NCBI GenBank assembly: GCA_963556065.3
Contig: CAUVYH020000005.1
Span: forward strand, 566,847-630,846
Source of the DNA: JBAXTE01 sp963556065
GTDB lineage: Bacteria > Bacteroidota > Bacteroidia > Bacteroidales > WCHB1-69
Length of the DNA: 64,000 nucleotides
Reading direction: 5' to 3'
The notes under the pieces are model-generated. The model did not search any database and was not told the origin of the DNA. It worked only from the letters and a program-made list of their open reading frames with translations. Shown piece after piece: positions 51,654 through 60,723 of this stretch (position 1 is its first letter; each line of letters begins with the position of its first letter). A program made the translations under genes and the position numbers.

Positions 51654-52820
51654 ATGGATCAAACCAGATACAATCAGCGTGGAGTCTCCGCTTCAAAAGA
51701 AGACGTTCATAATGCAATAAAAAATATTGACAAAGGACTTTATCCTAAAGCTTTCTGTAAAATCATTCCCGATTACTTAGGTCAAAGTTCTGAACATTGT
51801 GTGGTAATGCATGCAGATGGTGCAGGTACCAAATCATCGCTGGCGTATGCTTATTGGAAAGAAACCGGTGATTTATCTGTATGGAAGGGAATAGCACAGG
51901 ATGCGATTGTCATGAATATTGACGATTTGATTTGCGTGGGGGCCGTTGACAATATTTTGTTGTCATCGACTATCGGGCGGAATAAAAATAGAATTCCAGG
52001 AGAGGTTATTAAAGCGATTATTGAAGGCACCGAAGAATTTGTGGAACGAATGCATTCCTTTGGAGTGAATATCTTCACTACAGGAGGAGAAACGGCTGAT
52101 GTGGGCGATCTGGTGAAAACCATTATTGTTGACTCTACAGTAATAGCCCGAATGAAACGGAAAAACGTAATTAGCAATGATGCAATTAAACAGGGGAATG
52201 TAATTATAGGTCTGGCTTCATTTGGCAAAGCAAAATACGAAACGGAATACAATGGGGGAATGGGAAGTAATGGACTTACTTCTGCCCGCCATGATGTGTT
52301 TTGCAAGGAAGTAGCCCAAAAATATCCCGAAACGTTCGATGAATCTATTCATGAAAAATATGTTTATTCAGGTTCGAAAATGCTTACGGATGAAAGCGTG
52401 ATAGATGGTCTTACGGTTGGAAAGTTAGTGCTATCGCCTACGCGCACTTATGCCCCTATTGCAAAATTGTTGTTAGATAGATACGCCTCTTATATTGATG
52501 GCATGGTTCATTGTAGTGGTGGTGCACAAACTAAAGTGTTGCATTTTATTAATAATGATGTTCATGTAATTAAAGACAATCTCTTTCCAACACCTCCGCT
52601 TTTTGAGCTAATTCAAAAAGAGTCAAATACGGATTGGCAGGAAATGTACAAAGTATTTAACATGGGACACCGATTGGAAATATATGTTTCCGAAGAGGTA
52701 GCTCCTGATATTATTGCTTTGTCAAAATCTTTTGATGTTGATGCCCAAATTATCGGACATTGTATTCGTGGCGACAAAGGGGTTACAATTCGATCTCAGC
52801 ATGGACAATTTTCTTATTAA
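51654..52820 (+). CDS. purM: phosphoribosylformylglycinamidine cyclo-ligase (AIR synthase), Bacteroidota long form
   Basis: PurM closes the imidazole ring to give AIR in purine synthesis. The 388-residue protein is the longer Bacteroidota type. Conserved regions are HADGAGTKSSLAY, AQDAIVMNIDDLICVGA, TGGETADVGDLVKT, SNGLTSARHDVF, LSPTRTYAPI and GMVHCSGGAQTKVL. The start at MDQTRYNQRGVSASKEDVH is typical. It has its own promoter, and no other pur gene is in the window. The prfA gene often found next to it in Bacteroides is absent here. Confidence 0.94.
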   Translation: MDQTRYNQRGVSASKEDVHNAIKNIDKGLYPKAFCKIIPDYLGQSSEHCVVMHADGAGTKSSLAYAYWKETGDLSVWKGIAQDAIVMNIDDLICVGAVDNILLSSTIGRNKNRIPGEVIKAIIEGTEEFVERMHSFGVNIFTTGGETADVGDLVKTIIVDSTVIARMKRKNVISNDAIKQGNVIIGLASFGKAKYETEYNGGMGSNGLTSARHDVFCKEVAQKYPETFDESIHEKYVYSGSKMLTDESVIDGLTVGKLVLSPTRTYAPIAKLLLDRYASYIDGMVHCSGGAQTKVLHFINNDVHVIKDNLFPTPPLFELIQKESNTDWQEMYKVFNMGHRLEIYVSEEVAPDIIALSKSFDVDAQIIGHCIRGDKGVTIRSQHGQFSY

Positions 52821-53084
52821 TCTCTTTTTTTGTTGTACGACAACGGAACTTTATTTCATAAAATAAGCTTTGGTTAATGCCTTTTTGATTTAAAAGTTAA
52901 TCTAACGAATCAAAGAGATGTTAATTTTATAACGAATTGAATGATTGCCGAGTTCATCTGTCATTAATTTTTTCGTATTCACTTTTTCAAGAGAGCCATA
53001 ATTGATGCTATAAAGCAAAATATTTGATTTTAACTAAAATAAAAGAATTGGACTAAAAAAACACCTTTGTTGTAAATAAATTAC
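52821..53084. other. intergenic, no recognised gene
   Basis: About 260 AT-rich bases between purM and the metalloprotease gene. No clear terminator, RNA gene or repeat was seen. Confidence 0.4.
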
Positions 53085-53092
53085 TATATTTG
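53085..53092 (+). promoter_or_regulatory. -7 box for the M43 metalloprotease gene
   Basis: TATATTTG matches TAnnTTTG, 35 bases before the ATG at 53128. Confidence 0.5.
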
Positions 53093-53127
53093 CGGCAGGG
53101 AAAACATTAAATAATCAAATATACGTT

Positions 53128-55443
53128 ATGAGAAAATTGACATTATTAGTAGTGATGTGCTGTGGAATTATGCCCATATTTGCTCAGCAAGAAAAACAGA
53201 TGTACACGAATTATAGCATAGCAGATCATGTGCTGTTATCTAAAAAGATTTTGGAAAACCCTAAAGTCTTTGATCGGTATGTAATCTACGAAAAGGAGAT
53301 GGTGAACTTAATAGAAGCGATGAAAAGCCATCAGATATCTAAAGGTATAAACACGGACACGACGCAAAATGGGAAGAAAATCATACCGGTAGTGTTTCAT
53401 ATTATTCACGGCTATGGAGATGAAAACATTAGTAAAGAGCAAATTGAAGACGCAATTGCCCGATTAAATATTGATTTTCAAAAACTAAATACAGATACGG
53501 TCTCGGGTGTAAATACATGGGCCGGTTTTAATAGTCTTAGAGCGAATTGTAATTTCGAATTTCGGTTGGCAAAAATCGATCCGAATGGCAACTGCACCGA
53601 AGGAATAGATCGAAAGTACGATGAGCGGACAAATTATGCATATTATAATTTGCTACACGACTATGCATGGGATCCTAAGAAATACTTAAACGTCTATTCC
53701 GTTGCTTTTATTTATCCCGAAGGTATATCATTACCCGATGGCGCTGCAATAGGAGGGATGTCGGTATTTCCACCTTCGAATCCGCTCACTTCCCTTTTTA
53801 CTAATGGGGATACGCTTGTGGATGGAGTACTGATCCGCCATGATGGAATAGGAGCAATAGGAACTGCAACGACTTTGATGGGCATGCCGATTAATGCACT
53901 AAACCGGACGTTTACTCATGAATTGGGACATTATTTTAATCTTTATCACCCATTTCAAAATATGAAACTGATTTCAGGCATACCGATGATGGGAGCCGAT
54001 GGATGTGCAACCAGTGGGGGACCTTTTGGTCTTGTTACATTATCGGGAGACGAAGTTTCCGATACTCCGCCGGTTCAAGCAGCTTCTCAAAACACATCCC
54101 TAAGCTGTTATGTGCCGGGAGACAGAAATACTTGCTCCGAAACGGACGATTTGCCGGATATGGTTGAAAATTACATGGATTATCAGTTTGGTTATTGTAC
54201 CAATCTTTTTACCAATGGGCAAAACGATAGAATTCAAGCTACGATGATGTCAGATCGGCGACAATTATGGTCGTATGAAAATTTAGTTGCTACTGGAGTT
54301 TGGAATGCAGCTTATAATCCTACATGTGTTCCGATTGCAGATTTTATGAGTAACGCTACTTCAGTTTGCGCCGGAACATCAATTGCATTTACCGATATTT
54401 CATATAATGGGACTGTTACTTCACGTGAATGGATATTTACAGGTGGCAATCCAGCAACATCTTCAGATGTAAATCCACAGGTAACCTATGCTGTGGCAGG
54501 AGATTATCCGGTGAAACTTATCGTGCACAACGCTCAAGGTTCCGATTCAATTATTAAGCAAAACATGATTCATATTTTTCCATCGAATTCATTACTTGTC
54601 GGAGACATCTTTGAGGATTTTGAAACGGGATTAAACAATTGGAGTGTTGTTAACCAAAATGGAAATAGTTTCGAAATCACCGATTCCGCATCATATAATG
54701 GTACTCATTCCGTTCGTCTGGTAAATTTTGAAAACAATGCGTCCGGCAGCAATGATGAGCTAATTTCCCCTGCTTATAACTTATCGCATATTACGGGATT
54801 GATTAAAGTGAAATTTGCCCGGGCTTATGTGGCCAAAGAAGTTGCATCTAATGCAATAGCCGAACTTTTATATGGAACAAGCACTGCCGACACTATTTAT
54901 GATAAACTTACTTTTAGCGTGTCCTCCGATTGTGGCAAAACATGGAATATAAAAAAGACCTATACCGGTGAAGCATTGGCAACTTCGAGTTGCAAAACCA
55001 CCTCTTTTTTAGCAGACAGCACAAAATTCTGGAAAGAAGATTCTGTGCTTGTAGCTGCAATTTCCGATAAGTCTAATTTGCGTTTTAAATTTACCTTTAC
55101 TGGAGAGGGTGGAAATAATATCTACCTCGACAGGATTTGTACCGGTATTTGCGGTACTGATGGTATTGATGAAAATTTGGAAAAGGCCATTGATCTTTCG
55201 ATCTATCCGAATCCTATGAAAGAATCGACTATTATTCGGTTTAATCTCAATAAAAATTCAAATGTGAAGATTGCTATTTTTGATGTTCTAGGCAGGGAGA
55301 CTACAACTGTTGTAAATGGGGTCTTTAACCAAGGATCTTATGATTATTCCGTAAAGCGCTCTCAATTTTCGGCTAATGGTATCTATTTGGTTAAAATAAT
55401 TGTGGATAACCAATTGGTTACTAAAAAAATAGTTGTTGAATAA
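53128..55443 (+). CDS. secreted M43-family zinc metalloprotease with PKD and T9SS sorting domains
   Basis: The 771-residue protease starts with a signal peptide (MRKLTLLVVMCCGIMPIFA, then QQ). The catalytic domain has the metzincin zinc site HELGHYFNLYH (His264, His268, His274) and the Met-turn ENYMDYQFGYC, placing it with pappalysin/cytophagalysin-type M43 enzymes. A PKD domain follows (about 400-490, IADFMSNATSVCAGTSIAF), then a jelly-roll-like region (about 495-680), then a T9SS type A sorting domain (from about 690, LSIYPNPMKESTIIRF to VTKKIVVE). It is exported through Sec and the T9SS and probably digests protein at the cell surface or outside. Confidence 0.92.
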   Translation: MRKLTLLVVMCCGIMPIFAQQEKQMYTNYSIADHVLLSKKILENPKVFDRYVIYEKEMVNLIEAMKSHQISKGINTDTTQNGKKIIPVVFHIIHGYGDENISKEQIEDAIARLNIDFQKLNTDTVSGVNTWAGFNSLRANCNFEFRLAKIDPNGNCTEGIDRKYDERTNYAYYNLLHDYAWDPKKYLNVYSVAFIYPEGISLPDGAAIGGMSVFPPSNPLTSLFTNGDTLVDGVLIRHDGIGAIGTATTLMGMPINALNRTFTHELGHYFNLYHPFQNMKLISGIPMMGADGCATSGGPFGLVTLSGDEVSDTPPVQAASQNTSLSCYVPGDRNTCSETDDLPDMVENYMDYQFGYCTNLFTNGQNDRIQATMMSDRRQLWSYENLVATGVWNAAYNPTCVPIADFMSNATSVCAGTSIAFTDISYNGTVTSREWIFTGGNPATSSDVNPQVTYAVAGDYPVKLIVHNAQGSDSIIKQNMIHIFPSNSLLVGDIFEDFETGLNNWSVVNQNGNSFEITDSASYNGTHSVRLVNFENNASGSNDELISPAYNLSHITGLIKVKFARAYVAKEVASNAIAELLYGTSTADTIYDKLTFSVSSDCGKTWNIKKTYTGEALATSSCKTTSFLADSTKFWKEDSVLVAAISDKSNLRFKFTFTGEGGNNIYLDRICTGICGTDGIDENLEKAIDLSIYPNPMKESTIIRFNLNKNSNVKIAIFDVLGRETTTVVNGVFNQGSYDYSVKRSQFSANGIYLVKIIVDNQLVTKKIVVE

Positions 55444-55534
55444 GTTTGAATTATGTTTATTTTAAATAGCTTTCAACTAAATATATTATTTATTTAATCG
55501 ATAGAACTCTTAAATAGAGGGGGACCCGTAATAC

Positions 55535-55579
55535 TTGTTGAAAAAAATATTTGAAGAAATTGAATATTTTTTTCAACAA
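55535..55579. terminator. long hairpin between the M43 gene and rpmB
   Basis: Perfect 17-base arms (TTGTTGAAAAAAATATT and its complement) surround an 11-base loop. It lies 91 bases after the protease stop and 84 before rpmB. It is most likely a terminator of the protease gene; a leader structure of rpmB is the alternative. Confidence 0.6.
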
Positions 55580-55663
55580 TGTTTGGTTAATTCAATAATT
55601 TTCCTGAAATTTGCACTCCAATTCAGTAGGAAAAAGAAGTATAATCATAAAAAACCGCTCAAA

Positions 55664-55900
55664 ATGTCACGAGTTTGCCAGTTAACCGGAAAAAAAGTAA
55701 TAGTAGGAAACAGTGTTTCTCACTCTCATATCAAAACAAAAAGAACCTTTAAACCAAATTTACATCTTAAGAAATTTTGGGTTCCAGAATTAAAAGATTT
55801 TGTTTATTTAAAAGTAACCGCAAAGGCTATACGTACAATTGATAAAAAAGGTGTACTTAATTGTATGACTGAAGCATTTCAAAAAGGATATTTAAAATAA
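55664..55900 (+). CDS. rpmB: 50S ribosomal protein L28
   Basis: The 78-residue protein begins MSRVCQLTGKKVIVGNSVSH and has the L28 core KTKRTFKPNLHLKKFWV and VTAKAIRTIDKKG. It lacks the second zinc-ribbon cysteine pair, so it is the zinc-independent form. The open frame extends 43 codons upstream, but that part runs through the 55535 hairpin and is not L28. In most Bacteroidota rpmB is followed by rpmG and a DUF4295 gene; here a terminator follows directly. A weak promoter-like GAAATTTGC lies at about 55607-55615. Confidence 0.94.
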   Translation: MSRVCQLTGKKVIVGNSVSHSHIKTKRTFKPNLHLKKFWVPELKDFVYLKVTAKAIRTIDKKGVLNCMTEAFQKGYLK

Positions 55901-55911
55901 TAACATTCTAA

Positions 55912-55952
55912 GTATAAAAAAAGACTCGTATTTCGAGTCTTTTTTTTTTATA
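55912..55952. terminator. terminator after rpmB
   Basis: AAAGACTCG pairs with CGAGTCTTT around TATTT, extended by GTATAAAA/TTTTATAC ends and a long T run, 12 bases after the rpmB stop. Confidence 0.9.
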
Positions 55953-56051
55953 CTAATCTGTATTTGGGAACTGTAATTGTGAAAGGGTTAAGAATCATTT
56001 GCTCCCAAAAGATTAATAGCAGGTGATTTTAATAAATATACTATTTTGTGA

Positions 56052-56059
56052 TATCTTTG
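56052..56059 (+). promoter_or_regulatory. -7 box for the RluA-type gene; decides its start
   Basis: TATCTTTG matches TAnnTTTG, 15 bases before the ATG at 56075. It overlaps the alternative start at 56048. Confidence 0.5.
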
Positions 56060-56074
56060 CAAAAAATAACTCGG

Positions 56075-56773
56075 ATGAATAAGCCTCTTGATATCTTATA
56101 CGAAGATAACCATATTATTATAGTAAATAAGAAAACTGGAGACATTGTGCAAGGTGATAAAACCGGAGATAAGCCTTTGTCGGAAGAAATATCTGATTAT
56201 TTAAGCGATAAATATCAGAAGCCTGGAAAAGCTTTTGTGGGCGTTGTTCATCGCCTCGATCGTCCGGTGAGCGGAGTGGTCTTGTTTGCCAAGACTTCGA
56301 AGGGGCTAAACAGGATGAATGAAATTGTTAAAGAGCGACGCATTCAAAAGAGATATTGGGCTATTGTTTTAAGTGCTCCTGCAAAGAAAGAAGATCGTTT
56401 GGTAAACTATCTTTACAAAAACGAAAAGCAAAACAAATCTTACGTTACGGATGAAAACCATCTTGGAGCCACAAGAGCAGAATTAAGCTATAAATATATA
56501 GCCTTTTCCGATAAATATCATTTGCTTGAAGTGGAGTTGCATACGGGGCGTCATCACCAAATCAGAGTGCAACTTTCAAATATTGGGTGCATTATTAAGG
56601 GAGATGTAAAATACGGAGCGCCACGAACCAACCCCGATGGTTCAATTTGTCTGCATGCTCGAAGTTTGTCTTTTGAGCACCCTGTGTCTCATCTTCAAAT
56701 AAAAGTTGAAGCTCCGGTTCCCGATGAAAATCTGTGGAAATATTTTGAAACGGTGATCAATGAACGCAGTTGA
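56075..56773 (+). CDS. RluA-family pseudouridine synthase
   Basis: This 232-residue protein starts MNKPLDILYEDNHIIIVNKK. It has the catalytic motif VGVVHRLDRPVSGVVLFAKT (Asp in HRLDR), the ELHTGRHHQIRVQLSNIG motif II and ARSLSFEHPVSH. It converts uridine to pseudouridine in rRNA or tRNA; the position cannot be read from the sequence. There is no S4 RNA-binding domain, as in short RluA-type enzymes. The 56048 start is rejected because the promoter box lies within that extension. Confidence 0.93.
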   Translation: MNKPLDILYEDNHIIIVNKKTGDIVQGDKTGDKPLSEEISDYLSDKYQKPGKAFVGVVHRLDRPVSGVVLFAKTSKGLNRMNEIVKERRIQKRYWAIVLSAPAKKEDRLVNYLYKNEKQNKSYVTDENHLGATRAELSYKYIAFSDKYHLLEVELHTGRHHQIRVQLSNIGCIIKGDVKYGAPRTNPDGSICLHARSLSFEHPVSHLQIKVEAPVPDENLWKYFETVINERS

Positions 56774-56877
56774 CAAAGTACTTGATTAATGATACGAATG
56801 AAATCAGCAAATGCTTTTCAGTATTATAAAGGCGACTCGGGTAATGCATTTGAATATTGTGTAACTGTAACCGGATT

Positions 56878-57603
56878 CTATTTCAAGTTCTTTCTATCCC
56901 AGATATTATATTTAAGGATGCACCATATTGCTCTAAATCCGTCTTTCCAACTGATTTTTTTCCCTTCAAGATAAGTCCTTCCGTAATATGAAATTCCAAC
57001 CTCATAAATTCTAATACCTTTTATTCGTGATGTTTTAGCCGTTATTTCAGGTTCAAAGCCAAATCGACGCTCTTTAAGATAAAGTGACTTCATGATATCT
57101 GCACGAAATAGTTTGTAGCATGTTTCCATGTCGGATAGGTTGAGATTGGTAAGCATATTAGAAGCAGCGGTTAACATTTTGTTTCCAATACTATGCCAGA
57201 AAAATAAAATCCGGTGAGGCTTACCTCCCATAAATCTGGATCCGTAAACTACATCGGCAAATCCATCTAAAATAGGTTTTATAAGTATGTTATATTCGTT
57301 AGGATCGTATTCCAAATCGGCATCCTGAACGAGAATGAAATCGCCCGTGGCAAGTTCTATTCCTTTGTGTATTGCCGCTCCTTTGCCTTTATTGACAGGT
57401 TGATGGAATAATACAAAATTATGTTCCGGATGCGCGTTAACGTATGCTTCTATTGTGTCTTTTGTGTTATCTTTGGAACAATCATTTACAATAATAATCT
57501 CTTTTTCGACCTCGTTTACCAATGAAACATTCAATACCTTGTTTAAAATCAAGTGAATCGTTCGTTCTTCGTTGTAAGCAGGTATGATAACAGATAATTT
57601 CAT
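56878..57603 (-). CDS. glycosyltransferase family 2 (polyprenyl-phosphate sugar transferase-like)
   Basis: This 241-residue GT-A enzyme starts MKLSVIIPAYNEERTIHLIL. It has VVNDCSKDNTKDTIEAY, GKGAAIHKGIELATGDFILVQDADLEYDP (the DxD metal site is QDADLEYD) and VVYGSRFMGGKP, the pattern of dolichyl/undecaprenyl-phosphate mannose or glucose synthases. It would load a sugar onto a lipid carrier for a GT-C enzyme such as the one at 33172, but that pairing is inference. It is the last gene of the pcrA transcript, seven bases after the ABC permease. Confidence 0.88.
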   Translation of the reverse strand: MKLSVIIPAYNEERTIHLILNKVLNVSLVNEVEKEIIIVNDCSKDNTKDTIEAYVNAHPEHNFVLFHQPVNKGKGAAIHKGIELATGDFILVQDADLEYDPNEYNILIKPILDGFADVVYGSRFMGGKPHRILFFWHSIGNKMLTAASNMLTNLNLSDMETCYKLFRADIMKSLYLKERRFGFEPEITAKTSRIKGIRIYEVGISYYGRTYLEGKKISWKDGFRAIWCILKYNIWDRKNLK

Positions 57604-57610
57604 GGGATTA

Positions 57611-58969
57611 CTAACTTTTATATTTTAACCATTTCCAAAGTTCCCGATAGCTGACTTTTTTACCATACATCAAAATTCCTGTGCGGTATATTTTCGCAGC
57701 TAACCAAGTCGTGAATACAAATCCAAAAACCAGAAGAGTCATAGAAAGAATAATTTCGGGTAGTGGAACCCCAAAAGGAATTCGTATCATCATAATAATA
57801 GGAGACGTAAATGGAATAATGGACAGCCAAAAGGCAACAGGCCCACTGGGATTATTGGTGACAAACTGAGCCATCACCAGTGCAAAAATTAGTGGGATGG
57901 TAATGGGCAACATGAACTGCTGTGTGTCTGCTTCATTATCAACAGCAGAGCCAATGGCTGCAAACAAAGACCCGTAGAGAAGATAACCTCCCATAAAATA
58001 AAAAAGAAACATCGAAATCATAACCCCAAAGTTAACCGTTTTTAATGCATCGGTAACTTCATTCATCATGTCTTGATTTTTTATATTCGATAATTGATCT
58101 GATTTTGTCAGGGATGTTTCTCTAAGTGGGGTATTGCTTTTAGAAGTTGTCGAGGTGATTTCTTTGGAACCGCTCTTGGTCTCAAATAAATTAGGTTGCG
58201 AGGTCTGAAAAGCCGTTACAATTACAAAGGTGAGCACAATCCACAGCAAAAACTGGGTTAAGCCAACGAATGCAATGCCGATAATTTTGCCAAACATTAA
58301 GTGTACCGGTTTTATGGATGAAATAATTACTTCCACAATACGATTCGATTTTTCTTCAATAACGCCTCGCATTACTTGAGAGCCAAACATAAAAACAAAG
58401 AAATAGACGATAATCCCGGCAACAAGCCCTAAAATTGTATTTATTTCGGTGGAACTTTCTTCTTCAACACCCGCTTCATTGATTGTCCGGTGATCGATTA
58501 CAATTTTGTTATTGGATTCTATGGCTTTAATGGAATCCAGATCAATGTTGTAAAGGTCTTTTATGAAATATCGTTCGAGATGATATTTCATGTTATTCTG
58601 AACGTGAGATTTAACGCCTAACCCCAATTGTTTGGTCGTATAAAGGTAAGCCCGATTAGGAATGCCGTTTTTCGGAATGTAGAGCAATCCGTCAAAGTGA
58701 TTGCTGTTTAAGTTTGCTTTGGCTTCTTCGATAGATGTTTCCAAATCCACAAATTTTACATCCGAGTTTGATTCCATCACACCTTTATAAATTCCAGATT
58801 CATCGACAATTCCGATTGTTTTTTGTTCATCCGACATGTGTGAAATAATTGCAGGAACAATCATTAAGGCAGCCATCAGAATTGGTCCCAGAATAGTCAT
58901 CACGATAAAAGAGCGCTTTCTTACTCTAGTGGTGTATTCTCTCTTGATGATATATTTGATGTTACTCAT
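57611..58969 (-). CDS. ABC-2 type transporter permease (NatB-like)
   Basis: This 452-residue protein starts MSNIKYIIKREYTTRVRKRS, then a membrane helix (FIVMTILGPILMAALMIVPA), a long extracytoplasmic domain (about 45-190), and five more helices, including GVIEEKSNRIVEVIISSIKPVHLMFGKIIG, the conserved ABC-2 exporter loop. The layout is that of NatB-type permeases. A Ser/Thr-rich stretch (SGSKEITSTTSKSNTPLRE) interrupts the membrane part. The start at 58969 gives an 8-base overlap with the ATPase gene; a longer open start at 59029 would overlap by 68. The substrate is unknown. Confidence 0.88.
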   Translation of the reverse strand: MSNIKYIIKREYTTRVRKRSFIVMTILGPILMAALMIVPAIISHMSDEQKTIGIVDESGIYKGVMESNSDVKFVDLETSIEEAKANLNSNHFDGLLYIPKNGIPNRAYLYTTKQLGLGVKSHVQNNMKYHLERYFIKDLYNIDLDSIKAIESNNKIVIDHRTINEAGVEEESSTEINTILGLVAGIIVYFFVFMFGSQVMRGVIEEKSNRIVEVIISSIKPVHLMFGKIIGIAFVGLTQFLLWIVLTFVIVTAFQTSQPNLFETKSGSKEITSTTSKSNTPLRETSLTKSDQLSNIKNQDMMNEVTDALKTVNFGVMISMFLFYFMGGYLLYGSLFAAIGSAVDNEADTQQFMLPITIPLIFALVMAQFVTNNPSGPVAFWLSIIPFTSPIIMMIRIPFGVPLPEIILSMTLLVFGFVFTTWLAAKIYRTGILMYGKKVSYRELWKWLKYKS

Positions 58970-59912
58970 GTGCTTGTTGATATAGGGTTGAGTTGTTCTG
59001 ATTATTAATACTCGAAATAAAGACCTCATTCATTGTAGGCAATATTTCATTGAAAGCCTGTATATCGGTTTCGTTTATAAATTGTTGAAGAAGTTCATTG
59101 GCTTTTACCCCTTTCGGTAAACGGATTTTCATTTTGGAAATTCCCCGATCTTCTTCAAGCTCAAGTAATGAAAAGTTTTCCGGAATTAGTGTTTTGAAGT
59201 CGAATTCAGGAGTTGCAATTTCGAGATTGTACAAGTTTGATTTATATCGGTTTTTGATTTCCTGTACATCTCCCTCCAAAATAACTTTTGATTTGTCTAA
59301 AAGTGTAATTTCATCACAGATTTCTTCAACCGAAGCCATGTTATGAGTAGAAAAAATAATGGTAGCACCATCTTTTTTTAATTGTAGAATTTCATCTTTA
59401 AGCAAGTTTACATTAATGGGGTCGAATCCACTAAACGGCTCATCAAAAATTAAAAATTTCGGTTCATGGATTACCGTAATGATAAATTGAACTTTTTGCT
59501 GCATCCCTTTTGATAGTTCCTCAACACGTTTATTCCACCATTTGGTGATTTCGAATTTTTCAAACCAATATTTTAACCGTTTTATTGCCTCAGCGCGGCT
59601 AAGTCCTTTGAGCTGAGCCAAATAAACAGATTGCTCTCCAACTCGCATTTTTTTATACAATCCGCGTTCTTCGGGAAGGTATCCGATTTGATAGATGTGT
59701 TTTTTGTTTAAGGGGATCCCGTTAAATAAAACTACCCCTTGATCGGGGGCGGTTATCTGATTAATGATACGGATAAAAGAGGTTTTACCTGCACCGTTTG
59801 GACCCAATAAGCCGAAGATGCTGTTTTCGCAAATATTTATATTTACATGGTCTAACGCTGTATGATCGGCATAAGTTTTTACAATATCTTTTGCTTCAAG
59901 GATATATGACAT
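58962..59912 (-). CDS. ABC transporter ATP-binding protein (NatA-like)
   Basis: This 316-residue ATPase has Walker A GLLGPNGAGKTS, the signature LSKGMQQKVQF, Walker B FLIFDEPFSGFDPINVNLL and the switch His in IIFSTHNMASVEE. The C-terminal part (about 225-316) is the DUF4162-type extension of NatA-like exporters. It overlaps the permease by 8 bases, and the two form a heterotypic exporter. It lies 12 bases after the DUF4290 gene. GldA is a related gliding protein, but nothing here proves that role. Confidence 0.9.
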   Translation of the reverse strand: MSYILEAKDIVKTYADHTALDHVNINICENSIFGLLGPNGAGKTSFIRIINQITAPDQGVVLFNGIPLNKKHIYQIGYLPEERGLYKKMRVGEQSVYLAQLKGLSRAEAIKRLKYWFEKFEITKWWNKRVEELSKGMQQKVQFIITVIHEPKFLIFDEPFSGFDPINVNLLKDEILQLKKDGATIIFSTHNMASVEEICDEITLLDKSKVILEGDVQEIKNRYKSNLYNLEIATPEFDFKTLIPENFSLLELEEDRGISKMKIRLPKGVKANELLQQFINETDIQAFNEILPTMNEVFISSINNQNNSTLYQQAHE

Positions 59913-59924
59913 ATTGGAATATGT

Positions 59925-60614
59925 TTATTTCTGAGAGAATTTCTTTTTAAAATTTTTGGATTTATTCGATTGATTATTGTTATTGCTCTTTTTGTTCTTA
60001 TAGTTTTTGGAGTTACTGCGCAATGGGGTAAGAGATGTATCTACAGGAGCCTGATTGTTTTGATGAATGATTTCATGAGTTTTTGCGAGCTCGAAATTTT
60101 CATCCATTTTTAATTTTCCATTCGATAGTAATGCCAGTTGATCAATAATGAGTTGATCGTCAACGGAATCTCTGTTCCATGTGATATATAATTTTTTGAG
60201 ATGGTTCCCGATTACAGATACAAAGGCTTGTTTTTCGCTGCCGTCTTCCATATTACAAGCTTTTGCAATCATCCGTTCAATAGTTTTTCCATAGTGCCTG
60301 AACCGGATTCTATTTTTTGGATACGAAATTGGTTCGGGTTTACTTGACAACATTGAGCGTTCGGGCATAGGAAATGGAGAATCGATGTCTAGTTTGAAAT
60401 CAGACAAGATAAAAAGGTGATCCCATAGCTTGTGCCAATAATCTTCCGTGTCTTTGCTTGCAGGGTTTAGCTGCGACATTACACGAATCGTCGTTTTGGC
60501 TAATTGTGTTCGTTTTTCCCGATCTTCGACAGTGAGAATATAGGAGACCATTTTTTTAACATTTCGCCCGTATTCTTTTAGTGGAAGGTAATCTCTTATG
60601 GTATTGTATTCCAT
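59925..60614 (-). CDS. DUF4290 family protein
   Basis: This 229-residue cytoplasmic protein is specific to Bacteroidota. It begins MEYNTIRDYLPLKEYGRNVKKM, with LNPASKDTEDYWHKLWDHLFILSDF and IRFRHYGKTIERMI as the conserved core, all helical. The tail is a Lys/Asn-rich, probably disordered region (KNYKNKKSNNNNQSNK) that may bind nucleic acid. No function is known. It sits between pcrA and the ABC ATPase gene. Confidence 0.9.
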   Translation of the reverse strand: MEYNTIRDYLPLKEYGRNVKKMVSYILTVEDREKRTQLAKTTIRVMSQLNPASKDTEDYWHKLWDHLFILSDFKLDIDSPFPMPERSMLSSKPEPISYPKNRIRFRHYGKTIERMIAKACNMEDGSEKQAFVSVIGNHLKKLYITWNRDSVDDQLIIDQLALLSNGKLKMDENFELAKTHEIIHQNNQAPVDTSLTPLRSNSKNYKNKKSNNNNQSNKSKNFKKKFSQK

Positions 60615-60723
60615 CTTTATATATTATCTGTATTTTTATTTAGTACTTAATTTGTTCAGAATTTACAGCATTTATCACTGTTGGTTTTAGCAGTTAAAGT
60701 CGATCTGAAATTGTTTTATTATT

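Noticed and set aside
55535..55663. A 43-codon upstream extension of L28
   Set aside because: The extension is coded by a long hairpin and does not resemble any L28 sequence; MSRVCQLTGKK is the family start.
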